Shown: in pieces, positions 1 to 5,448 of the stretch
Numbering within the stretch: position 1 is the stretch's first letter
Layout of the letters: the number at the start of each line of letters is the position of its first letter
Source: a bacterium
Lineage (GTDB): Bacteria > Margulisbacteria > Marinamargulisbacteria > UBA6595
Direction of reading: 5' to 3'
DNA length: 6,918 nt
NCBI GenBank assembly: GCA_027621615.1
Contig: JAQCBC010000043.1
Location: 1-6,918, forward strand
Program-made: the position numbers and the translations under genes
The notes under the pieces: model-generated
Database searches by the model: none
What the model saw: only the letters and a program-made list of their open reading frames with translations
What the model was told of the DNA's origin: nothing

Positions 1-2
1 CG

Positions 3-107
3 CATTTGAGTAATTGGGTCAACAGTTGGTACGACTCTGAAAATCCAATAGAGTACGCGCAGGATGCGCGTTTGCGTATCTGTATTGTGGCGAGTATGGT
101 AGTATGA
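3..107 (+). CDS. C-terminal end of an unidentified protein, cut by the left window edge
   Basis: The third frame is open from the left edge to a TGA at 105-107 and gives 34 residues with a natural composition (begins HLSNWVNSWYDSENP, ends RICIVASMVV). The other two forward frames hit stops within the first 15 bases. The stop lies 10 bases before the pyk ATG, matching the tight same-strand spacing of the rest of the window, so I read it as the end of the preceding gene in the same transcription unit. The fragment is too short to assign a family: it has aromatic residues early and a hydrophobic tail, with no motif I recognise. A perfect 7-bp inverted repeat lies inside it. The alternative is non-coding leader DNA for pyk that is open by chance. 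Confidence 0.55.
   Translation, partial: HLSNWVNSWYDSENPIEYAQDARLRICIVASMVV
55..71 (+). repeat. Perfect 7-bp inverted repeat with 3-base loop, upstream of pyk
   Basis: ACGCGCA (55-61) and TGCGCGT (65-71) are exact reverse complements separated by GGA, about 47 bases before the pyk start. As RNA this would form a compact GC-rich hairpin. Only three T residues follow, so it is a poor intrinsic terminator. It sits within the apparent end of the upstream gene. It could be a regulator site or a weak attenuator, or simply coding sequence. Confidence 0.4.
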
Positions 108-117
108 AGTATTAATT

Positions 118-1599
118 ATGGTAAACAATTTAGAAATTATTAGTCAAAAACGCACCAGTATTGTAGCTACCATTGGCCCTGCATCTGAATCCCCACAAAC
201 CATTGCCGCAATGCTGGTGGCGGGGGTCAATGTTATTCGGATTAATGCTTCGCACAACAGCGACCCCGAATCGGTGCGTCAGCTGGTTCAAACAATACGC
301 AAAGCATCGATTGACTTGCAACGCTGGGTGAGTATTTTTTTGGATTTGCAAGGGCCAAAAATCCGGGTTGGCACCTTTAAAGACGGTAGCGCAACCATCA
401 AGAAAGGGCAGCCGTATCGGTTGGTGAGTGACCCCACACAGCTGGGGGATGACACGTGCGCCCATGTGTCTCAAACCGTCATTTCAGATTGTCAGGTGGG
501 CGACCCCATTTACATTGATGACGGAAAACTAAAGCTAACGGTGACAGAAAAAATGGCCGATAGTCTCAGGTGTACCGTGGCGCATGGTGGGGTTATTCGA
601 AATAAAAAAGGCGTGAACATTCCCCAAACAGCCATTCACACCGGGGTGTTAACCGAGAAAGATCGGGTTGATTTAGACTTGGCCCTAGCCAATAATCTGG
701 ACTATGTTGCCTTATCGTTTGTGCAAACGGCAGCGGATATTCAACGCTTGCGCGATGAATTGGATGCCCGCGGGGGGGCTGGCATTCGCATTATTGCCAA
801 AATTGAACGGCCCCAAGCCATGGATAACTTGGCGGAAATTATTGATATCGCCGATGCGGTTATGGTGGCGCGGGGGGATTTGGGGATTGAAATTGGGATT
901 GATCATGTGCCGTCGGCCCAAAAGCGTATTATTTACGAATGCAATCGACGCATTAAGCCCGTTATTGTTGCCACGCACATGCTTGAAAGTTTAATTACTG
1001 AAAATACTGCAACCCGTGCAGAAGTGTCTGATGTCGCCAATGCCATTTATGATCGATGCGATGCGGTTATGCTATCCGCTGAAACAGCCGCTGGGCATGA
1101 TCCCATTCATGCAATCGAGACCATGCGCGATATCTGCATTACCACAGAACGCAATATTGAATACTTGCGCCGAGACAATACCAGTATGCCTCGGTTTGTT
1201 TTTGCCCCCAACCACCGAACGGCAGCCACGTCCATTGTCAAAGCGGCCGATCAAATTGCCCAAGAGAATAAAGCGCGGGCCATTATGGTGTTTACCAGTA
1301 CGGGGCAGACACCCTTAATTGCATCCAAACTCAACACCCCCTTTCCCATTATTAGCGTGACAGATAATCCTGCAACCATGCGGCGATTGGCCTTGTACCG
1401 GGGGGTTGTTCCGCTAATGCTAACGAAACGCTTTGCGGATATTCACCGATGGCGTGACATGATTGCGTTGGGGATTGCTCAGACCGAGGCCTTTGGCTAT
1501 ATTGCCCAGGGGGATGTGCTGGTTATTACGGCTGGGATTCCCATTAACCAAGCCGGGGGGATTAACTCCATTCGAATTCAAACGGTGGGTGAAGACTAG
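118..1599 (+). CDS. pyk: Pyruvate kinase (K81-type, predicted K+-independent)
   Basis: Converts phosphoenolpyruvate and ADP to pyruvate and ATP, the last step of glycolysis, in the cytoplasm. The 493-residue protein starts at the usual place, with RTSIVATIGPAS at residues 12-23. The A domain carries R41, N43, S45 and D76. The catalytic stretch IIAKIERPQAM (225-235) gives K228 and the metal ligand E230, and VARGDLGIEI gives D254. TRAEVSDVANAIYDRCDAVMLSAETA is the family signature. The B domain lies between about residues 85 and 180, and the C-terminal effector-type domain covers about 360-493. There is no PEP-utilising extension. LDLQGPKIRVG (75-85) has Leu, Gln, Lys and Val where potassium-dependent enzymes have Thr, Lys, Glu and Thr; this pattern belongs to the potassium-independent branch. 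NASH replaces the usual NFSH, and HMLES the usual QMLES. The stop is 4 bases before the next gene. No strong ribosome site is visible (weak GAAG 8-9 bases upstream). Confidence 0.98.
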   Translation: MVNNLEIISQKRTSIVATIGPASESPQTIAAMLVAGVNVIRINASHNSDPESVRQLVQTIRKASIDLQRWVSIFLDLQGPKIRVGTFKDGSATIKKGQPYRLVSDPTQLGDDTCAHVSQTVISDCQVGDPIYIDDGKLKLTVTEKMADSLRCTVAHGGVIRNKKGVNIPQTAIHTGVLTEKDRVDLDLALANNLDYVALSFVQTAADIQRLRDELDARGGAGIRIIAKIERPQAMDNLAEIIDIADAVMVARGDLGIEIGIDHVPSAQKRIIYECNRRIKPVIVATHMLESLITENTATRAEVSDVANAIYDRCDAVMLSAETAAGHDPIHAIETMRDICITTERNIEYLRRDNTSMPRFVFAPNHRTAATSIVKAADQIAQENKARAIMVFTSTGQTPLIASKLNTPFPIISVTDNPATMRRLALYRGVVPLMLTKRFADIHRWRDMIALGIAQTEAFGYIAQGDVLVITAGIPINQAGGINSIRIQTVGED

Positions 1600-1603
1600 C
1601 CCC

Positions 1604-2290
1604 ATGCACGATAACGCCACCTGGACGTTTGATGGCGACATCGTGGGGTATTTTGATTCGCACATTGAACGGTCGGTTCCGTTGTATGCGCATGGGCATC
1701 AGTTGGTGCTGGCTATATCCGATTACTTCATTGGTCCCGAGAGTTGGGTGGTTGATGTGGGGTGCTCCACGGGTCAGTTGACCCAGCAATTGGCGCAGCG
1801 GGCGGCTAAAAAATCGGGCCGTGTCTTAGCGGTGGACGTGGTTCCGGCAATGATTGAAAAAGCAAAAGACACGTGCCAGGGGCATAGTAATATTGATTTT
1901 GTGTGTGCGGATGCATTGGCGATTGACTGGCCGCAAGCTGATTTTATTGTAGCGTATTATACGTTGCAATTTATTCCACCCAAGTGCCGACAAATCGTGA
2001 TGGATCGGATCTATTCCAGTTTGAATTGGGGTGGGGCCTTGGTCTGGTTTGAAAAGGTTCGAGCGCCGGATGCCCGGTTTCAAGACATCATGACGGGGAT
2101 TTATACGGATTATAAAGTAGCGCAAGGCTACAGCTCGGATGAGATTTTAAAAAAATCGCGCCAGCTCAAGCAAGTGCTGTCTCCGTTTTCGACTCAGGGC
2201 AATTGCGATTTATTAACCCGTGCGGGCTTTGTGGATACCATGACGGTGTTCAAGCACGTGTGTTTTGAAGGCGTATTGGCCATCAAATGA
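1604..2290 (+). CDS. CmoA-like class I SAM-binding protein (carboxy-SAM synthase family or close relative)
   Basis: The 228-residue protein has a Rossmann methyltransferase fold: VVDVGCSTG (49-57) is the SAM glycine loop, D78 ends strand 2, and D103 lies in the third acidic position. Beyond the generic fold it matches E. coli CmoA along its length as I recall that sequence: WTFD (7-10), IERSVPLY (21-28), PAMIEKAK, YTLQFI (119-124), RIYSSLNWGGAL (135-146), and Y-K-x-A-x-GYS (170-177). CmoA makes carboxy-SAM from SAM and prephenate, which CmoB uses to modify wobble U34 of tRNAs. Two ligand positions differ here: CmoA Asn132 aligns with Y118, and the carboxylate-binding Arg199 aligns with S185, with an Arg next door at 186. 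It may therefore use ordinary SAM instead. The start at 1604, 4 bases after the pyk stop, leaves a slightly short N-terminus compared with E. coli (247 aa); a longer in-frame start inside pyk looks spurious. It overlaps ruvC by 4 bases. No cmoB is in the window. Confidence 0.8.
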   Translation: MHDNATWTFDGDIVGYFDSHIERSVPLYAHGHQLVLAISDYFIGPESWVVDVGCSTGQLTQQLAQRAAKKSGRVLAVDVVPAMIEKAKDTCQGHSNIDFVCADALAIDWPQADFIVAYYTLQFIPPKCRQIVMDRIYSSLNWGGALVWFEKVRAPDARFQDIMTGIYTDYKVAQGYSSDEILKKSRQLKQVLSPFSTQGNCDLLTRAGFVDTMTVFKHVCFEGVLAIK

Positions 2291-2760
2291 GTGTGATGCT
2301 GGGCATTGACCCAGGGCTTGCAATCACGGGGTTTGGGTTTGTGGAGCAGGTTGCCGGCACACTCAAGCCAATAACATGGGGGGCCATTACAACACCGGCC
2401 AATACGCCACTGGGCGAGCGGTTAGCAACCGTGTATGCGGATTTAACATCCCTGATCCAACGCTATCAACCCACACACATGGCGGTCGAGTCTTTGTTTT
2501 TCAATACCAATGTTCGGACTGCTTTTTTGGTTGGTCAGGCGCGGGGGGTGGTGCTGTTGGCCGGTCAGCAAGCCGGACTTTCAGTCGCTGATTATACCCC
2601 CCTGCAAGTGAAACAGGGGGTAACGGGATACGGCAGTGCGGATAAAAAACAGGTGCAGTACATGGTGAAGCACTTGCTGGGATTATCGGAAATTCCCAAG
2701 CCAGACGATGTTGCCGATGCGCTTGCCGTTGCGGTATGTGGCTTAACTGCCGTAAAATAA
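2287..2760 (+). CDS. ruvC: Crossover junction endodeoxyribonuclease RuvC
   Basis: Holliday-junction resolvase that nicks two strands symmetrically as a dimer, working with RuvAB in recombination and fork repair. The 157-residue length is within the normal range. The RNase H-like fold is shown by MLGIDPGLAITGFG at the N-terminus with the first metal ligand D8, then MAVESLFFNTN with E68, and KPDDVADALAVAVC (138-151) with D141 and D144; these are the four acidic active-site residues of the family. The conserved basic stretch PLQVKQGVTGYGSADKKQVQ (105-124) is present. It starts with an ATGA overlap with the methyltransferase-like gene and ends 9 bases before ruvA, so ruvC and ruvA form the usual pair. 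ruvB is not in the window. No good ribosome site precedes it (a GAAGG is 15 bases away), so coupling to the upstream gene is likely. Confidence 0.98.
   Translation: MSVMLGIDPGLAITGFGFVEQVAGTLKPITWGAITTPANTPLGERLATVYADLTSLIQRYQPTHMAVESLFFNTNVRTAFLVGQARGVVLLAGQQAGLSVADYTPLQVKQGVTGYGSADKKQVQYMVKHLLGLSEIPKPDDVADALAVAVCGLTAVK
2598..2620 (+). repeat. GC-rich 7-bp inverted repeat inside ruvC
   Basis: CCCCCTG (2598-2604) and CAGGGGG (2614-2620) are exact reverse complements around a 9-base loop; outer TA/TA bases could add two pairs with one bulged C. The repeat covers codons of the conserved PLQVKQGV motif, and no T-run follows. It may simply result from codon choice in a conserved protein segment, although it would make a stable mRNA hairpin. 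Confidence 0.35.
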
Positions 2761-2769
2761 GACGTAGCT

Positions 2770-3351
2770 ATGATTATTACATTAACCGGTTCATGGACGC
2801 CACAGTGCGATGACTCCATTGTTGTGGAAGCAGCCGGGGTGGGGTATCAAGTTTTTATGCCGACCCGGTTGCAATCGGAATTGCCACATGACGGACAGGT
2901 CGCAGGGTTGGCTATTTACCACCATTTACGAGAAAATGCTCAAACTTTGTACGGGTTTTTATCGATGGATGATCGGGCGTTTTTTATTCAGTTATTGGGC
3001 GTTACAGGATTGGGTCCCCGCATTGCCTTGGCCTTGTTTTCGGGCTTAGCAGTTAGCACCATGAAGTCGGCCATTCAACAGGGCGATGCGGCCACGCTGA
3101 CCCAGGTGAGTGGGGTGGGAAAAAAAATGGCGGAGCGCATCATCATGGAACTCAAAGACACGGTGGCTGATGGCGATTATTCGGCGGTGCCTGCTGCGGT
3201 GAGCCAAGATTCGGATGTGTTAATGGCGCTGCAAGCGTTGGGATACAAGACCAATGAGGTGCGTGCCATGACCCAAGGGGTTCAGTGGGATGCTAGTATG
3301 AGCGTTGAGGAAAAATTATCTCGAATTTTAAAGCAAGGAATGACGCAATGA
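2770..3351 (+). CDS. ruvA: Holliday junction branch migration protein RuvA
   Basis: Binds four-way junctions as a tetramer and loads the RuvB motor. The 193 residues show the three RuvA domains in order. The N-terminal OB-fold domain begins MIITLTGSWT and includes AAGVGYQVFMPT and LRENAQTLYGF. The middle domain has two helix-hairpin-helix motifs, LLGVTGLGPRIALALFSG and LTQVSGVGKKMAERIIMELKD. A flexible stretch then leads to a C-terminal RuvB-binding three-helix domain, about residues 145-193 (SDVLMALQALGYKTNEV, then SVEEKLSRILKQGM). The length is close to the E. coli protein (203 aa). It follows ruvC after 9 bases with no clear ribosome site, and its stop overlaps the next start as ATGA. With ruvC directly before it, the assignment is secure. 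Confidence 0.98.
   Translation: MIITLTGSWTPQCDDSIVVEAAGVGYQVFMPTRLQSELPHDGQVAGLAIYHHLRENAQTLYGFLSMDDRAFFIQLLGVTGLGPRIALALFSGLAVSTMKSAIQQGDAATLTQVSGVGKKMAERIIMELKDTVADGDYSAVPAAVSQDSDVLMALQALGYKTNEVRAMTQGVQWDASMSVEEKLSRILKQGMTQ
3335..3339 (+). promoter_or_regulatory. Shine-Dalgarno site for the KaiC-like gene
   Basis: AAGGA lies 8 bases before the ATG at 3348. It is the only good ribosome binding site seen before any gene start in this window, and it supports the ATG that overlaps the ruvA stop. The KaiC-like gene can therefore probably initiate on its own as well as by coupling. Confidence 0.65.
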
Positions 3352-4058
3352 GTACAACAAAACAGCCCGTGAGCACGGGTGTTCCGGGCTTGGATCAACT
3401 GGTGGGGGGCGGGTACCCCAATGGGCGCACGATTTTGGTATCCGGACAACCGGGGGTGGGCAAAACGATGCTGGGGATTCAGTTTGTATTGGCCGGTTTG
3501 CGATCCGGTGAAAAAGCCGTGTATATTACCCTGGATCAACCGGCTACCCAATGCATTGTGGATGCCGAGTCTGTAGGGCTGTCGTTGGCACCGTATTTGC
3601 GTAATAATCATTTAAAAATTTTGGATTTAACCCATTATTTTAATAACACAGAAGCCCTACATGATGATGTCTTTAGTGCCACACAATTGGTGGATGATAT
3701 TCGCCGATTTATTGCTAAATTTGGGGCGCAGCGTGTGGTGATGGACCCGGTGTCCCCGCTGATTTTTCGCCATTCACGATCCCTGGCTGTTTTGGAATAC
3801 CTGCGTCAACTAATTGGCATGTTTGAGTCTAAAATAGAGAGCACGGTTGTGTTAATTGCCAATGCTCAGCCCGGTGGGTTGGATCAGCACGATACCGAGG
3901 CCTTTGCAACAGCCGGTGTGATTCAATTGCAGCACAGCGTGGACGTCATGGAGCATCAGCGCCATATCTGTGTATATAAAATGCGGGGGGTATCGATTCA
4001 ATCGGGATGCTTTCCGGTGACGATTACACCGGGTGTGGGGGTCGTGGTGACGCCATGA
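3348..4058 (+). CDS. Single-domain KaiC/RadA-type RecA-superfamily ATPase
   Basis: The protein has 236 residues and one RecA-like domain. It opens with the KaiC-type motif TGVPGLDQLVGGGYPNG (10-26), followed by Walker A GQPGVGKT (33-40) and Walker B RVVMDP with D133. It ends with VYKMRG (209-214), the family's K-x-R-G element, and a terminal beta segment. Cyanobacterial KaiC has two such domains; this has one, and by rough alignment with the KaiC C-terminal domain it lacks the Ser431/Thr432 phosphorylation residues, so it is not a clock KaiC. The catalytic Glu pair that follows strand 2 in KaiC domains (FEE) is Asp63-Gln64 here (ITLDQ), suggesting weakened or altered ATP hydrolysis. Family members include ATP-dependent regulators of signalling, gas vesicles, pili and DNA repair, so the role is open. 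It sits between ruvCA and hisZG with ATGA overlaps at both ends and has its own ribosome site. Confidence 0.92.
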   Translation: MSTTKQPVSTGVPGLDQLVGGGYPNGRTILVSGQPGVGKTMLGIQFVLAGLRSGEKAVYITLDQPATQCIVDAESVGLSLAPYLRNNHLKILDLTHYFNNTEALHDDVFSATQLVDDIRRFIAKFGAQRVVMDPVSPLIFRHSRSLAVLEYLRQLIGMFESKIESTVVLIANAQPGGLDQHDTEAFATAGVIQLQHSVDVMEHQRHICVYKMRGVSIQSGCFPVTITPGVGVVVTP

Positions 4059-4070
4059 TTACACCCGGTG
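4027..4070 (+). promoter_or_regulatory. 10-bp mRNA hairpin enclosing the KaiC-like/hisZ start-stop overlap
   Basis: CACCGGGTGT (4027-4036) and ACACCCGGTG (4061-4070) are exact reverse complements. In RNA two G-U pairs can extend the stem inward. The 24-base loop (4037-4060) holds the ATGA at 4055-4058, where the KaiC-like gene stops and hisZ starts. This geometry would limit free initiation at hisZ and favour translation by ribosomes arriving from upstream. The pairing is seen directly; the regulatory role is inferred. Confidence 0.5.
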
Positions 4071-4837
4071 AATTGCAAGATATAACCCCGGTTCAATGGG
4101 ATCAACAGCAAGCCGTTCAATCCATCATTTTGGATACATTGCGGGCCCATGGGTATCAGCCGGTCTCGACGCCGTTATTGGAATACGCGTCCATGATTGT
4201 GAATGCCATGCCCAATGCGCGCAATCGGTCCTTGGTCCAATTGGTGGATCGGGATCACATTATGGTTTTGCGCCCGGATCATACCGTTCCGATTGCGCGG
4301 TTAGTGGGCATGCACATGCGAAACAAAACCGGGCCAATTCGACTGTGCTATGTGGGGCCTATTTATTATCGAGACGATGCGGGGGCTTGCGTGGAGCAAA
4401 GTCAAATTGGCGTAGAATTAATCGGAGAATCCCCCGATGCCGATGCGGATGTCTTGCTCATATTAACGCAAGTGTTGGACGCCTTACAGCTATCCGATTG
4501 GTTGATTGATGTGGGGCACGTGGATACCATGGCATCGGGTTTAGACTATCGCTATTCGGGCATTCCGGCCCGTGGGGCGGCCGCTTTGACGGATGCGCCT
4601 GAGGCTTTACAATCGGTGATTCAGGCGTGCAATCACCCGAAAATTGTCCCCAATCGTGCGGTTGTTAACGACGTTACGTATTATACCGGTATTGTGTTTG
4701 AGGCAATGGTGCCCACGTGGGGCGGTGTTATCGCAACGGGGGGGCGCTACGATGGGTTGTTGGCTCAATTTGGTCCGGATCGGCCAGCGGTGGGGTTTTG
4801 TTTGAATATGAATGCGATTATGGCGGTGTTGCCATGA
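4055..4837 (+). CDS. hisZ: ATP phosphoribosyltransferase regulatory subunit HisZ, unusually short
   Basis: HisZ is a catalytically inactive relative of the histidyl-tRNA synthetase core that binds short-form HisG, activates it and carries histidine feedback. The class II synthetase fold is seen in VLRPDHTVPIARLV (71-84), PIRLCYVGPIYYRDD (94-108), QSQIGVELIGESPDADADVL (115-133), YYTGIVFEA (209-217) and the motif 3 stretch TGGRYDGLLAQFG (228-240), then AVGF. The synthetase RGLDYYTG signature is reduced to NDVTYYTG, and there is no anticodon-binding domain, both as expected for HisZ. At 260 residues it is much shorter than common HisZ proteins (roughly 320-400). The missing length is mainly between GHVD (154-157) and YYTG (209), where the helical insertion normally lies. 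I chose the ATG at 4055 because it gives the ATGA overlap with the gene before and a normal N-terminus. It overlaps hisG by 4 bases. Confidence 0.93.
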   Translation: MITPGELQDITPVQWDQQQAVQSIILDTLRAHGYQPVSTPLLEYASMIVNAMPNARNRSLVQLVDRDHIMVLRPDHTVPIARLVGMHMRNKTGPIRLCYVGPIYYRDDAGACVEQSQIGVELIGESPDADADVLLILTQVLDALQLSDWLIDVGHVDTMASGLDYRYSGIPARGAAALTDAPEALQSVIQACNHPKIVPNRAVVNDVTYYTGIVFEAMVPTWGGVIATGGRYDGLLAQFGPDRPAVGFCLNMNAIMAVLP

Positions 4838-4839
4838 TT
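4816..4839 (+). promoter_or_regulatory. Hairpin over the hisZ/hisG start-stop overlap
   Basis: GATTATGGC (4816-4824) can pair with GCCATGATT (4831-4839) through nine base pairs, two of them G-U, around a 6-base loop. The core ATGGC/GCCAT is a perfect five pairs. The hisG ATG (4834-4836) lies in the 3' arm, so it would be hidden unless ribosomes finishing hisZ open the stem. That fits a need for matched HisZ and HisG amounts. Function is inferred. Confidence 0.35.
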
Positions 4840-5448
4840 CGGGTAGCGGTTGCCAAAGGGTATTTATTGGGAAAAACAGCGGAAATCTTTGCACAATTGG
4901 GGGTTCAGTTTGCTGAGCCTATAACGGAAACGCGGCAGCTCCAAATTACCGACACATCGGGTCGGTATACCTTCATTTTAGTGCGGCCCTGGGATGTTCC
5001 AGTGTTTGTGGCCAACGGGGCCGCGGATATTGGTGTTGTGGGCGAGGATGTATTGGCCGAACAGCAGCCCAATGTGGCACGCTTGCTGGATTTGCGGTTT
5101 GGGGACTGCCAGTTGGTTTTAGCTGGCTTACATCCATCCGATGCGGTGAAGCCCTACAGCCGTGTGGCTACCAAGTACCCGCGGTTAACCGAGGCCTATT
5201 TTCAAACGAAACATTGCCCGGTGAGTGTTGTAAAGCTATACGGGTCTATTGAAAGTGCGCCGGTGACTGGCTTAGCGGAATACATTGTGGATTTAACGGC
5301 GACAGGGGCGACCCTGAAAGCCAATGGGTTGCATTGTTTGGATACGCTGCTTGAGTCAACCGCCTTGCTTATTGCCAACCCCGTTCGGTTGCGATTTTTG
5401 CATTCGGATATTGATGCCTTAGTTGCCCGTATTTCACCCCTGCTATGA
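4834..5448 (+). CDS. hisG: ATP phosphoribosyltransferase catalytic subunit HisG, short form
   Basis: Catalyses the first step of histidine synthesis, joining ATP and PRPP to give phosphoribosyl-ATP and pyrophosphate. The 204-residue length is typical of the short form, which lacks the C-terminal regulatory domain and depends on HisZ, encoded directly upstream. Recognisable segments are AVAKGYLL (5-12; usually PKGRL), RPWDVPVFVANGAADIGVVGEDVL (51-74), LLDLRFGDCQLVLAG (84-98), VATKYPRLTEAYF (111-123), VVKLYGSIESAPVTGLAEYIVDL (132-154) and the PRPP loop TATGATLKANGL (155-166). The altered N-terminal motif (AKGY for PKGR) is the only clear departure from the consensus. The ATG at 4834 overlaps the hisZ stop, and its own stop overlaps the yqeG start. 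Confidence 0.98.
   Translation: MIRVAVAKGYLLGKTAEIFAQLGVQFAEPITETRQLQITDTSGRYTFILVRPWDVPVFVANGAADIGVVGEDVLAEQQPNVARLLDLRFGDCQLVLAGLHPSDAVKPYSRVATKYPRLTEAYFQTKHCPVSVVKLYGSIESAPVTGLAEYIVDLTATGATLKANGLHCLDTLLESTALLIANPVRLRFLHSDIDALVARISPLL

Noticed and set aside
1463..1603. Longer N-terminus for the CmoA-like protein, starting inside pyk
   Set aside because: The extra residues read through the 3' end of pyk in another frame and do not resemble the CmoA N-terminus. The ATG at 1604, 4 bases after the pyk stop, is the natural start.
2281..2298. Five-pair hairpin (CATCA/TGATG) with the ruvC ATGA in its loop
   Set aside because: Five-base inverted repeats at this distance are common by chance. I noted it because it resembles the stronger hairpin at hisZ, but alone it carries no weight.
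3366..3379. Five-pair stem (CCCGT/ACGGG) shortly after the KaiC-like start
   Set aside because: It is short and within codons; the gene also has a good ribosome site in front, so a gating role is not supported.
4007..4054. Upstream in-frame start for hisZ
   Set aside because: It would overlap the KaiC-like gene by about 50 bases and add residues not expected in HisZ. The ATG at 4055 gives the same ATGA overlap as the neighbouring genes.
3348..4058. Circadian clock KaiC
   Set aside because: It has one RecA domain instead of two, the phosphorylation residues of the KaiC C-terminal domain are absent by rough alignment, and no kaiA or kaiB is next to it.
4717..4833. Upstream in-frame start for hisG
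   Set aside because: The HisG family begins directly with the strand read as MIRVAVAKG at 4834; the added stretch is hisZ sequence in another frame.
4055..4837. Histidyl-tRNA synthetase
   Set aside because: It has no anticodon-binding domain, the RGLDYYTG histidine signature is degraded, and it sits directly before a short hisG, all of which indicate HisZ.
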